64,000 bases of DNA, taken from Bacteroidales bacterium. Its GTDB lineage: Bacteria > Bacteroidota > Bacteroidia > Bacteroidales > Paludibacteraceae. Of this stretch, positions 47,746 through 57,085 are shown piece by piece. The stretch's first letter is position 1; the number at the start of each line of letters is the position of its first letter. Both the position numbers and the translations under genes were made by a program. The notes under the pieces are model-generated. The model saw only the letters and a program-made list of their open reading frames with translations. It had not been told where the DNA came from and searched no databases. Location: contig JALFYY010000013.1 of the NCBI GenBank assembly GCA_022783865.1, positions 1 through 64,000 on the forward strand, given 5' to 3'.

Positions 47746-48615
47746 TTATATCGTTTTATTCTCTATTTTTTCGGCGCATCGCTGCATAAGCCATAGCGGT
47801 GTGGAAGTGGCGCCGCAAATGCCTACGTTTTTGCCTTTGCAAGCGGCTATATAGTCGTCGGTTATCTCCTTTTCGTCGGAGATAAAGATTGTATCCGGAT
47901 TCACTTTCCGGCAATGTTCAAACAATACCTTGGCATTCGACGAGTTGCGTCCGCCTACAAATACAATGCGGTCGTTGCTCCTTGCAAATTCTTGCAAATG
48001 CTGCACCCGGTTGCGCACCTGTCCGCAAATAGTGTCGTGCCACTCGAATACCGCTTCTGTATGCTGTTCTTTTCGGCGCTGTTCTATCTCTTCCACTAAA
48101 CGGCGGAAGTCGTCTGCCGATTTGGTGGTTTGCGAAAAGAGGTAGATATCATTTGTCACATCCAGTTTGTCCGCATCTTCGGCATGCTCCACCACGATAG
48201 CATTATTGTCGGTTTGCCCTTGCAAACCTACCACTTCTGCATGTCCTTGTTTGCCGAAAATAACTGTCTGTGCATGGGGTGTGAGTTGGTACTGACGGCG
48301 TATTTTTTGTTGCAAATTCCGTACCACAGGGCAACTTGCATCCACTATCTCAATATCGTTTTCGGCAGCAATCCGGTAAGTTTCGGGGGGCTCGCCATGT
48401 GCACGAAGCAGTACTTTGGCATGGTGAAGAGTTGCGAATTGCTGGTGGTCGATAGTTTTCAGCCCGAGTCGGGTCAATCGCTCCACCTCTTGCTCGTTGT
48501 GCACAATGTCGCCCAAGCAGTAGAGTTGGTTGCCCTTTTGCAGTTCTTCTTCGGCTTTGCGAATGGCGGTAACCACACCGAAGCAGAATCCCGATTGTTT
48601 ATCGATTGTGACCAT
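47746..48615 (-). CDS. ispH: 4-hydroxy-3-methylbut-2-enyl diphosphate reductase
   Basis: [69 protein letters not shown]. Confidence 0.95.
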   Translation of the reverse strand: MVTIDKQSGFCFGVVTAIRKAEEELQKGNQLYCLGDIVHNEQEVERLTRLGLKTIDHQQFATLHHAKVLLRAHGEPPETYRIAAENDIEIVDASCPVVRNLQQKIRRQYQLTPHAQTVIFGKQGHAEVVGLQGQTDNNAIVVEHAEDADKLDVTNDIYLFSQTTKSADDFRRLVEEIEQRRKEQHTEAVFEWHDTICGQVRNRVQHLQEFARSNDRIVFVGGRNSSNAKVLFEHCRKVNPDTIFISDEKEITDDYIAACKGKNVGICGATSTPLWLMQRCAEKIENKTI

Positions 48616-49279
48616 CGAAAATGGCTGTTATATATTTCATTTGTTGCTCGCGCGTCATATCGGAATTGTCCACCACAATGGCGTCGTCGGCTTGGCGAAG
48701 TGGACTCTCCGCACGGTGCGTATCGCGATAATCGCGGTCTTCTACATCTGCCAAAACGGCAGCAAAGTCGGGTTGTTCGCCTTTGGCTGCGAGTTCGTTG
48801 TACCGCCTTTGGGCACGGATTTGGGGCGAAGCCGTGAGGAAGAGTTTGAGCTCCGCTTCTGGAAATACCACTGTCCCTATATCGCGACCGTCCATTACGA
48901 TGCCTTTTTCTTTACCCATCAGTTGCTGTTGTGCCACTAAGAAGCGCCGTACAAAGCCGATAGTGCTTACGCGTGAAGCCCCGTTGCCCACCTCGAGCGT
49001 GCGGATTTGTGTTTCTACATCTTCGCCGTTAAGGCAGACATGCTGAGCACCGTCCACAAAGCGGAAACTGATATGTATGTTATCCAATTGATCTTGCAAA
49101 GCCTTCTCATCGATACTTTTGTCAGTGATGATGCCATGTCGCAATCCGTACAAAGCCACGGCACGGTACATTGCACCTGTATCCACATATGTATAGCCGG
49201 CATATTGTGCCAATGCCTTGGCAATCGTGCTTTTCCCGCAAGAGGAATAACCGTCGATAGCAACTATTATCTTTTTCAT
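48599..49279 (-). CDS. cmk: (d)CMP kinase
   Basis: IVAIDGYSSCGKSTIAKALA, YVDTGAMYRAVALY, VMDGRDIGTVVFPEAELKLFLTA. Confidence 0.95.
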   Translation of the reverse strand: MKKIIVAIDGYSSCGKSTIAKALAQYAGYTYVDTGAMYRAVALYGLRHGIITDKSIDEKALQDQLDNIHISFRFVDGAQHVCLNGEDVETQIRTLEVGNGASRVSTIGFVRRFLVAQQQLMGKEKGIVMDGRDIGTVVFPEAELKLFLTASPQIRAQRRYNELAAKGEQPDFAAVLADVEDRDYRDTHRAESPLRQADDAIVVDNSDMTREQQMKYITAIFDGHNR

Positions 49280-49320
49280 TATTGTAATTTCTAATTTGTC
49301 CTTCGTCCGAGTACTATTCA

Positions 49321-50442
49321 CTATTTCAAGAACTCGTTAATATCTGTCGATAGCGTAACTTGATAGACATATTGCCCCCGTAGGTGTTGCGAGAAGGCAA
49401 AGCCCACACGGAACTGCTTTATCTTCACACCGGCACCCACTGCAAATCCGGCGAAAGAGCGTTGGTCCTGTATGGTCATTTCCATTCTCCGCCGATGGTT
49501 GTACGAAAGTGTCAGGTAGTATTTGTCGGTCTTCGGCACCAAATCGATAAAGAAGATGGTGTGGCGGAACATCATATCGTACCAAGCGATTGTGCCGTCG
49601 TCGGTTGCTGCACTTTTGTCGTTGAGTAACGTGCTGCCCGTCTTTTGGTTGGTGCTTTGGTAGCTCAACTGCCATCGCTGCATGTTGTGGATAGTCATAC
49701 CGATGCGGATAGGGGCATGGCGGAAGCGGTAGTTCAATCCTAATTGCAGATTGAGCGGCAGTGTCTCACGGTGTTGTCCGTTCTCGTCTGAATAGAAACC
49801 TTTGAGTTGCCAACCGATGTTCTGCAGCGATAAGCCCAATTGGAACGATTTGTCTTTGGTTTGGAAATGCCCGCCCACATCGGCTGCCAAAGCAAAACTA
49901 TAGTACGACTCATAGTGCGAATAGATGGGCTTGAGCGATACGCCCACCGAGAACATTTCACCCAACTGACGGGCATACATCAGGTTCACGAGTACATCGC
50001 GTGCTGAGAAACTGCCGCCTGTCAGGTTGCCGTATTCATCGGCGTATGGCATCTTGCCATAGTCTAAATAATGAATGGCAACGCCGAAATAGTTTGCCTT
50101 GTAGTTGTGACCGTAGAGGACAGAGCCGAGGTTGATGCCCTGCATATAGTAGGCATAGTTGAGTTGCAGTACCTTGTCGGTTTGTTCGTTAAGCAAGGCA
50201 GGATTGCTTAGCGACATACCCAAATCACCGTCTCTTACGCTCACATTTGTACCGCCGTACGAATTGAGCCGTGCCGTCATCGGGATATCCATAAAGGCAA
50301 AAACGCTGCTTCCCGTCTGCGCCTTTGCAGGAAACGCAAACAACACGTATAGTACAAGGACCAATATAGTTTTGACCTTCGTTAACTGCGTGTTAGTCGT
50401 TATAACTGCAGATGATGGGGATGCAAGATACGTTTTGCTCAT
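49321..50442 (-). CDS. porQ: type IX secretion system protein PorQ
   Basis: FAFMDIPMTARLNSYGGTNVSVRDGDLGMSLSNPALLNEQ...HYLDYGKMPYADEYGNLTGGSFSARDVLVNL; adjacent to cmk and ispH. Confidence 0.88.
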   Translation of the reverse strand: MSKTYLASPSSAVITTNTQLTKVKTILVLVLYVLFAFPAKAQTGSSVFAFMDIPMTARLNSYGGTNVSVRDGDLGMSLSNPALLNEQTDKVLQLNYAYYMQGINLGSVLYGHNYKANYFGVAIHYLDYGKMPYADEYGNLTGGSFSARDVLVNLMYARQLGEMFSVGVSLKPIYSHYESYYSFALAADVGGHFQTKDKSFQLGLSLQNIGWQLKGFYSDENGQHRETLPLNLQLGLNYRFRHAPIRIGMTIHNMQRWQLSYQSTNQKTGSTLLNDKSAATDDGTIAWYDMMFRHTIFFIDLVPKTDKYYLTLSYNHRRRMEMTIQDQRSFAGFAVGAGVKIKQFRVGFAFSQHLRGQYVYQVTLSTDINEFLK

Positions 50443-50613
50443 ATGTACAAACTTTACCGCTACAAAGATACTGCAAATTTCGCTTTCCTGCAAATAGGGC
50501 GAATTTTATCAAGGTACAATCGCCTCAGGTTGTTTTGTACTATGTCATCCTATACTTGCCGTTCGGTAAAATCCGGCTGTTTTTAGCCCCGTTTCGGGCT
50601 TGATTAAAACATC

Positions 50614-50723
50614 GCCTTAAAAAAGATAAAAAAGCGCTCTTGTAGCCGATTGCTATTGATTTGCAGCGTATATTTGAACAGGCAATGAACAACGAATGAA
50701 CAGGGAATGAACAGGAACGCACT
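50614..50723 (-). repeat. ~110-bp dispersed intergenic repeat, copy 2 (inverted relative to 5175..5284)
   Basis: Same length and about 85% identity by hand; 4 x 11-nt units at 50671..50714. Confidence 0.85.
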
Positions 50724-50894
50724 CCAAAAATGCCCAAGATTACCCTAAAAATGCCTTCTTTTGCCCTTGAAAAACGCCTTGATTTTGATGATTATTAAAA
50801 AGTGTTAATGCTTTGCAGGGCTGTACGGAGTTCCCATAGAACTTGTTCGTATAGGGTGTCAGTTGGGCGTTCTCGCCCGCAATATTAACATCGT

Positions 50895-50926
50895 GTAGAA
50901 ACGGGGCGTTCTCCGTCTAAAAACTC
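50895..50926 (+). repeat. dispersed motif GTAGAAACGGGGCGTTCTCCGTCTAAAAACTC
   Basis: Related to 34703..34732 and 63064..63093. Confidence 0.6.
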
Positions 50927-50978
50927 AATCGTCAAATTGTGAAATCGTCCAATTGTCAAATAGGGCTTGCCCGGTAAA
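50927..50978 (+). repeat. 8-nt array (AATYGTCA) x4 running into the TAGGGCTTGCCCGG motif
   Basis: aatcgtca aattgtga aatcgtcc aattgtca aatagggcttgcccggtaaa; abuts the transposase remnant. Confidence 0.75.
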
Positions 50979-51119
50979 AAGGTTGGGAATGTCTGACTTA
51001 TATTCTTCTAACAAGGAGAATAGATAAGACTCACTATCCACACTAAATTTCTCAGCTGTAAGGCTAAGTGCGATAACTTCTAGGTCAGAGAAACGGGGAA
51101 CAACTCCTCTACGAGGCAT
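50979..51119 (-). pseudogene. truncated IS982-family-like transposase remnant
   Basis: MPRRGVVPRFSDLEVIALSLTAEKFSVDSESYLFSLLEEYKSDIPNL, then homology is lost; in-frame TAA just upstream of the ATG (NLVD*RGNMPRRG). Confidence 0.75.
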
Positions 51120-51463
51120 GTTTCCACGTTAGTCTACCAGATTTTTTGAAAATTTCTTGCGTATGTCAAGAATTTTTTCCGAAATTTGCAGCCAAGTTGC
51201 GCATGATGAAGATGTTTAGTTATAAAATTTTGTTTTTTAGAGCACTACAAAGTTACTAAAAATCAACGATATGTGCAACTTTTTTTGTTACTTATTTTTA
51301 TTCAAAGAACACTTAATTTAATTCCGCCAACAAGTTAACCATAGAATAGTTATAGCAACATCCGTTGTTTTCGGACGACCAAAACCGCAATAATAACAAC
51401 TATTGTTTGTAAAAAAGTTTCCGGTTATAGAGAATTTTTCCCTTCGGGGGGGGGAATGCCATA

Positions 51464-51491
51464 TATCAACAACTTATTAAAATTGTTGATA
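51464..51491. repeat. inverted repeat TATCAACAA-N10-TTGTTGATA
   Basis: 9-bp perfect arms within an AT-rich non-coding stretch. Confidence 0.6.
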
Positions 51492-51708
51492 CCCCTTGGC
51501 AATATGTAAGGCTCTTTTTCTCATTTTGAGATTACGACCTGTAAAATTAGGCTTTTTCTTTGGAATATGCAAACTCTTTGTGAAAAAAATATTGTTGTCC
51601 GATAAGACTTTGTTTGCAATGATAAAAAAGGTAAGTCTTTATGTCGTTCAACAAAAATTAATGGTCAATTAACGGCAATAAATGGGAATTACAATGTAGG
51701 TGGGCAAT

Positions 51709-52698
51709 TCATTCAGTGCAGTTTTGGCAGATACCGATTTCTTTGCGGTGGTGGAGCAGTTGGCGACGGAAAGCGTCGGCTTGTCGGCTGTGCCAAATTT
51801 CTCGCAGGGTAGTGTCGTCTTTGAGTGTGCCGAAAGCGTGTGCTGCATCTTTGTCGAAACAGCAGGGCAGCACTTGTCCGTCGGTGGTTACAACCGCACC
51901 GCTCCAGAGACGGTAACAACGGTTGCGGAGTCGCTTTCGGAGATGGTAATGCCCGTCCTTCGTTTGGCGGTAACGCGAATAACGCTCGTTGGTGGGCATA
52001 AGCGGATGACCCTCTGCATAATCGTAGAACTGTGCCGTCTTCAGTACCAACCGGTCTGCACCCCACTTGCGGTAATGCTTCCGGGCATAAGTCCATTGCT
52101 GTTCGTTACTGCTCAGACGCAGGCATTGCAATTCTATGCAGATGTTTGCTTCCTGTCTTTGTTTGGCTTCCTGCAAAAAGCGCAAAGCTGCGATGGCTTT
52201 CTGCAAACTGCCGCCGATGCGGTACTGCTCGTAAGTCTCTTGCGTAAAGCCGTCGATAGAAACGATAATCTTGTCGAGTCCTGCCGCTACCAAACGTTCG
52301 GCATAGTTGCGGTCCAAGAGTTGCGCATTGGTAGATACGATGGTATAGAGCCGCTGTTGGTGCGCCATGCGTATCATTTCGGGCAAGTCTTTGTGCAACA
52401 GCGGTTCGCCTTGAAAATAGAAGATGAGTGTATGGCAATAGGGTGCCCCCTCGCTGAGTATCTTGGCAAATAGTTCCATTGACATTTGTTGCGCCTCCCG
52501 CTGTTCTTGCCGCATACCTACGGGGCAGGCGGGACAACGGAGCATACAATAGTTAGCCGGCTCAACTGAAAGGAAAGTCGGCATGTGCGGAACATGGACA
52601 ATACGGAATCGGCTGAGGCAATAACTCAATCGGCATTGCACTGCATTGAGGCAACGCCGTAGGGTCAAGGGGCGGAGATAGGGGCGGAGCCGCTTCAT
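51709..52698 (-). CDS. radical SAM/SPASM domain-containing protein
   Basis: SVEPANYCMLRCPACPVG (CxxxCxxC), C-terminal SPASM cysteines (LWSGAVVTTDGQVLPCCFDKDAAHAFG). Confidence 0.9.
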   Translation of the reverse strand: MKRLRPYLRPLTLRRCLNAVQCRLSYCLSRFRIVHVPHMPTFLSVEPANYCMLRCPACPVGMRQEQREAQQMSMELFAKILSEGAPYCHTLIFYFQGEPLLHKDLPEMIRMAHQQRLYTIVSTNAQLLDRNYAERLVAAGLDKIIVSIDGFTQETYEQYRIGGSLQKAIAALRFLQEAKQRQEANICIELQCLRLSSNEQQWTYARKHYRKWGADRLVLKTAQFYDYAEGHPLMPTNERYSRYRQTKDGHYHLRKRLRNRCYRLWSGAVVTTDGQVLPCCFDKDAAHAFGTLKDDTTLREIWHSRQADAFRRQLLHHRKEIGICQNCTE

Positions 52699-52713
52699 CA
52701 GTCTGTCTGGCTG

Positions 52714-53166
52714 TTAGCAACTGCAGGCAATCTTCCTGACACGGCGCTCGTGGCGACCGCCTTCAAAATCTGTTTTGAAGAAGGTATCTACTATTGCTAA
52801 TGCGGTTTCTTCAGAGATGAAGTTAGCCGGCAAACCCAATACGTTGGCGTTATTGTGCTGCCGTGCCAATTCTCCCAAACGGGGTTCCCAGCAGAGTGCG
52901 GCACGGATACCGGCATGTTTGTTGGCAGTCATGCAGATACCGTTGCCGGTGGAGCAGATGGTGATGCCGAAATCGTAGTCGCCATTTTCTACGGCTGTTG
53001 CCAACGGATGGGCATAGTCGGGATAATCGCAACTCTCGGTGGAGTAGCAGCCGAAATCGTGCAGGGTGGCACCTTTCTCTTTGAGGAATGCGATGACGGT
53101 TTGTTTGAGTGCATAGCCGGCATGGTCGCTTGCCAGAGCTATGCTGAGTTCTGTGTATGGTTTCAT
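52714..53166 (-). CDS. rpiB: ribose 5-phosphate isomerase B
   Basis: IALASDHAGYALKQTV, DYPDYAHPLA, GITICSTGNGICMTANKHAGIRAALCW. Confidence 0.95.
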   Translation of the reverse strand: MKPYTELSIALASDHAGYALKQTVIAFLKEKGATLHDFGCYSTESCDYPDYAHPLATAVENGDYDFGITICSTGNGICMTANKHAGIRAALCWEPRLGELARQHNNANVLGLPANFISEETALAIVDTFFKTDFEGGRHERRVRKIACSC

Positions 53167-53194
53167 ATCGTATTATATTATTTGATAATGCCTT

Positions 53195-53223
53195 GTAGAG
53201 AGGCGGTTTATCGCGTCTAAATG
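53195..53223 (+). repeat. dispersed motif GTAGAGAGGCGGTTTATCGCGTCTAAATG
   Basis: Same family as 34703, 50895 and 63064. Confidence 0.55.
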
Positions 53224-53248
53224 CCCAATATCTAATATTAACTGTCAA

Positions 53249-54127
53249 CTACTTTGCCAAGCGGTGGAGCAAACGCTGTTTCTGCCGCCGTGAGGTGCTT
53301 TCCCAATCGGCTTTAGTCATGGTGAGGAAAGCTGGGTTGGCAACTAATTCTTCATGCCCGGCAGGTTGCAGCCCTTGGTTGTAGGGGCAGGCTGTTTGAC
53401 AGCAGTCGCAGCCGTAGAGCACATCTTTTACAGCAGGTAGCCATTGTTCCTCTAACGGCTCTTTGCGCTCTATCGTGAGATAGGATACACAGCGTCGTGC
53501 ATCGAACATCTCGCATCGCAAAGCACCTGTCGGACAAGCCCTGAGGCAGGCTCGGCACTCGCCGCATTGGTCAGCTGTCGGCTCTGAGTAATCCTCCATC
53601 GGGGCATTCATCACCAATATGCCGATATGGACGAACGAACCTAAAGTGGGGTGGATAAGCAGTTTGTTGCGTCCTATCCAACCCAAGCCTGCTCTCTGTG
53701 CCCAACGGCGTTCAAACACGGGAGCCGAATCACAGAAGAGGTGTTGGCGTTCGTTGTTGAAACCGTTGTCTCCTACTCTCGTCTTCAATAGCTGTTCCAA
53801 CAGGGAGAGGCGGTGTTTCACAACTTCGTGATAGTCGTTTTTCGATAGTCCGCACATCGCTATGTGTGGCGCGCCGGCAGGCTGCCGCTCGGTCTTGTAG
53901 TAACTCAAGAGACAAACAATCACCGTTGTTGCTCCCGGCACCAATTGGCGGATATCTTCTCTTAACGGGGCGTTGCGGGCAAGGTAATCCATTGTGCCGT
54001 GATGTCCTGTTCTAATCCACTTGGCAACGAAAGCGCTGTCATCCGGCAAAGGGCAGGCGGCTGTGGCACCGCAAGCGTCAAAGCCTGCTTGCTGTGCCAA
54101 TTCTTGTAGTTCGTTTAGCGCAAGCAT
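53249..54127 (-). CDS. queG: epoxyqueuosine reductase
   Basis: FVHIGILVMN, CGECRACLRACPTGAL and YGCDCCQTACPYNQG [4Fe-4S] motifs. Confidence 0.93.
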   Translation of the reverse strand: MLALNELQELAQQAGFDACGATAACPLPDDSAFVAKWIRTGHHGTMDYLARNAPLREDIRQLVPGATTVIVCLLSYYKTERQPAGAPHIAMCGLSKNDYHEVVKHRLSLLEQLLKTRVGDNGFNNERQHLFCDSAPVFERRWAQRAGLGWIGRNKLLIHPTLGSFVHIGILVMNAPMEDYSEPTADQCGECRACLRACPTGALRCEMFDARRCVSYLTIERKEPLEEQWLPAVKDVLYGCDCCQTACPYNQGLQPAGHEELVANPAFLTMTKADWESTSRRQKQRLLHRLAK

Positions 54128-55188
54128 TGCTCTATAGCGGCAGGTAGCTTGTCGAAACTCTGTACGCGTTGCACCACTTCGCCCTGACGGTTAATCAAAA
54201 ACAATGTCGGTAATGCGCTCACATTGTATTGGCGGAAGCACATGGCATTCACACCGTGTTCGCTGCGCACGGTGGTCCAGGGTAGTTCGGTTGTGGCTTG
54301 TTCCCAGCGGAGACGGCTGTTGTCGGCACTCACTTGATAGATTTCCAATCCCTTTTGGTGATAGCGGTTGTAGAGTTCGCGCAATTCGAAGATATAGGCA
54401 AAATAGTTGTCTATATCCGTTGTGGAGAAATCGAGCAGGATGACCTTGCCTTTGTAGTCGGACAGACGGCGTTCTGTACCGTTTTGGTCGGGCAGGATAA
54501 TATCAAGAAAAGTGTTGTCCGCTTGGGCAATAAACTCACGGATAGCGGCTTCCTGTTTGGCTGTGCGCTCCGTGGTGATGATATCCGTCACTAAGTTATA
54601 GAGGGCTTTGCTGCGCTCGTACTCTGGCATGAAAGCGTGGAAAGCAGTAGCTACGGCAGAGTAGTATGGACGGTCCGCTTTGTCGTATGGGTCGAACACC
54701 AAACGGTTGTCTTTGGTCTGGAAAAGAGCATAGTAAGCCGCAATGCTGCGCGGGTTGCTGAGTATCACTTTGCGGGCATACTCTTTATGTTCCGCCAAAG
54801 GCTTGCTTCTGAGCGATTGGCGCAATTCTACTATCTGCAGGGTGGCGTCCGAACCGCTGATACAGGGGGAATATGCCATATTGTCGAGTGTGGTCTCCAC
54901 GCTGATGTGTTCTGTGGAATCCACTGCCAGTACCACACTCTTTTTGCCGATACGCAGACGGTAAAGTTCGGGATATTCGGGTGCTTTGGCGGTAAAGCGG
55001 AACTTGCCCTCTTGGGTGAGACGCACCGAGTCGATGGTTCTTGTGCTGCGGAGTGAGGTCTCCTCAAGATAGAGTATTTCGTTCTCGGCACCTGTGATAG
55101 TGCCGCTTGTCTGAAAGGTCTCGGAGTCTCGGCAGCCTGCAAGTAGGGCAACTAAGAGGAGCAAGCCTGCTGTCTGAAGGCGTTTCAT
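54115..55188 (-). CDS. TlpA-family thiol-disulfide lipoprotein with DUF4369-like N-terminus (lacks a CxxC motif)
   Basis: Lipobox LLAGC; ADNTFLDIILPDQNGTERRLSDYKGKVILLDFSTTDIDNY; the usual WxxxC site reads FSTTDID. Confidence 0.82.
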   Translation of the reverse strand: MKRLQTAGLLLLVALLAGCRDSETFQTSGTITGAENEILYLEETSLRSTRTIDSVRLTQEGKFRFTAKAPEYPELYRLRIGKKSVVLAVDSTEHISVETTLDNMAYSPCISGSDATLQIVELRQSLRSKPLAEHKEYARKVILSNPRSIAAYYALFQTKDNRLVFDPYDKADRPYYSAVATAFHAFMPEYERSKALYNLVTDIITTERTAKQEAAIREFIAQADNTFLDIILPDQNGTERRLSDYKGKVILLDFSTTDIDNYFAYIFELRELYNRYHQKGLEIYQVSADNSRLRWEQATTELPWTTVRSEHGVNAMCFRQYNVSALPTLFLINRQGEVVQRVQSFDKLPAAIEQCLR

Positions 55189-55766
55189 AGATTGATGATG
55201 TTTACAATGTTGGTAGTGAAGAGTTTGACGGCAATGGCGAGCAGTACGATACCGAAGAACTTACGGATGATGTAGATACCGCCTTCGCCTAATACTTTTT
55301 GTATCCAGCGGGTGGAGCGCAACACAACATAGACACATATCATATTGAGTAGTAGTCCAATAATGATGTTGATGGTGCTATACTCGGCGTGGAGCGAGAT
55401 GAGTGCAGTAAAAGCTCCCGGACCGGCAAACAAGGGGAATGCCAAAGGCACAATTGATGAAGCGCCTTCCGGGCCGTTGTTCTTGAAGATTTCAATGTCG
55501 CACACCATTTCCAATGCCATAATGAAGATGATGATGGCACCGGCAACGGCAAACGAGCCGATATCCACATGGAAGAGTCTTAATATCCATTCACCCACGA
55601 AAAGAAATAAAATCATAATGGCGAAGGCGATAACCACAATTTTGAGTGGGTAGAGTTTCTCTCCCTTCTTCTCCAAGTTCAGTATGATAGGAATACTTCC
55701 TAACGGGTCGATGATAGCGAAAAGTACGATGAACGCACTGGCTATCTGCATCAAGTCAAACTGCAT
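55185..55766 (-). CDS. MarC family membrane protein
   Basis: AFIVLFAIIDPLGSIPIIL, VPLAFPLFAGPGAFTALISL. Confidence 0.9.
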   Translation of the reverse strand: MQFDLMQIASAFIVLFAIIDPLGSIPIILNLEKKGEKLYPLKIVVIAFAIMILFLFVGEWILRLFHVDIGSFAVAGAIIIFIMALEMVCDIEIFKNNGPEGASSIVPLAFPLFAGPGAFTALISLHAEYSTINIIIGLLLNMICVYVVLRSTRWIQKVLGEGGIYIIRKFFGIVLLAIAVKLFTTNIVNIINL

Positions 55767-55825
55767 ATACGATATAGTATTTAATTATGTTGCAAAGATA
55801 ACGTATTTCCCCAAAATGTGCAAGT

Positions 55826-55865
55826 TCATCTCCTCATCTCCTCATCTTCTCATCTCCTCATCTCC
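55826..55865. repeat. 8-nt-period array (TCATCTCC) x5 in the marC leader
   Basis: tcatctcc tcatctcc tcatcttc tcatctcc tcatctcc. Confidence 0.85.
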
Positions 55866-55869
55866 TCAA

Positions 55870-56712
55870 CTAACTGTTCCTATACGCTTTCGGCGTCATC
55901 CCTGTATGGGCTTTGAAGAAACGGTGGAAGGCACCGATACTCTGAAAACCCAGCGATACGGCTATCTCTTTGGCTTGCAGATTAGTTATCTTCAGTTGTG
56001 CTTTGGCATCGGTGATGATGGCGTCGATGATGAGGTCGCTTGCCGTTTTGCCGCTCACCGACTTGACGGTGGAACACAGATGGGGCAGACTGATACGCAT
56101 CTCCTCGGCATAGCGGGCAACGGAGCGCCATTCGTGGTAATGCTCAAGCACCATGGTGCAATATGTCTGATAGATTTCTGTCTTGCGGTCGATGGGTTGG
56201 ATGACGTTCTTGTTGACTTGCATGGCATATTCTTTCCACTGCAGTTGCAGAATGCTGTAGATGTGTACCATCTTTGCTGACGACAGCATCGACGGCTCGC
56301 AGTTCGAAGCTTCCATAAGCAGATCGATAAAATGCTTCATCACTGCGCCCATTTCCGTAGTGAGATGGAGAATAGGGCTCTTGATTTGCAAACTCTCCAT
56401 CGGAATACGGCTGTTGAAAGTGTTCTTTTCCAAGAACGACGACGAGAACAATATGTAATATACCAACGCATCGTCCGTAAACTCGTGAATCAGGAGAAAA
56501 CTGCCGGATTCGATGAGCAGGAAGTCGTTCTCGTGGAACTCGTATTGGGTGATATTGATAGTGGCTTTCGCACTGCCGCGTACCATATAAGCATATACTC
56601 CGCACTTGATTTTGCAGGGGAAAGTGCCGTATTCGTTCATTGTTTTGCCGCTGGCGTCGCCTATCAGGAAGTCGATAGGGCAGTCGAGCAGCGGAATGTT
56701 TTTTGTTGCCAT
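55870..56712 (-). CDS. AraC family transcriptional regulator
   Basis: C-terminal HTH_18: YAEEMRISLPHLCSTVKSVSGKTASDLI...IAVSLGFQSIGAFHRFFKAHTGMTPKAYRNS. Confidence 0.93.
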   Translation of the reverse strand: MATKNIPLLDCPIDFLIGDASGKTMNEYGTFPCKIKCGVYAYMVRGSAKATINITQYEFHENDFLLIESGSFLLIHEFTDDALVYYILFSSSFLEKNTFNSRIPMESLQIKSPILHLTTEMGAVMKHFIDLLMEASNCEPSMLSSAKMVHIYSILQLQWKEYAMQVNKNVIQPIDRKTEIYQTYCTMVLEHYHEWRSVARYAEEMRISLPHLCSTVKSVSGKTASDLIIDAIITDAKAQLKITNLQAKEIAVSLGFQSIGAFHRFFKAHTGMTPKAYRNS

Positions 56713-56889
56713 AAATATCGGTTCTTGTTTGCGGCTGTAAAATTACTGCTTTATTTTCAAATATTCATCATCTGCGTAAAATAATGGCACTTTTTCAGCT
56801 TGAAACAGGCAGAATCTTATGTGTTCCGATAACTTTCATACTGTTGTCATATCACCTGTTTACCACTATCGGCTCACCTACCTTCCGTT

Positions 56890-56933
56890 ATTTGGTGATT
56901 ATTTGGTGATTACTTGGTGATTACTTGGTGATT
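56890..56933. repeat. 11-nt-period tandem array, A(T/C)TTGGTGATT x4
   Basis: Reverse complement AATCACCAAGT resembles AATCACCCACT at 13647 and 63335, with the same GCTG preamble. Confidence 0.9.
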
Positions 56934-57085
56934 CAGCACATCATACGCATTCCTTGTGCTATCTTTATAGCTACTCTGAGATATTTGCTGTTAATTATTA
57001 ACTATCAACTAAGCCCCCGTCGTGCTACCGACTCCCGTATCATTATATGCCCCGTATATCCTCTGTGTGTCCCTTGTATGTAGTA

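Noticed and set aside
49321-50442. T9SS gene cluster next to the T9SS cargo
   Set aside because: PorQ sits in a cmk-ispH neighbourhood about 36 kb away from the cargo genes; no other T9SS components were recognised in the window, so no physical cluster is claimed.
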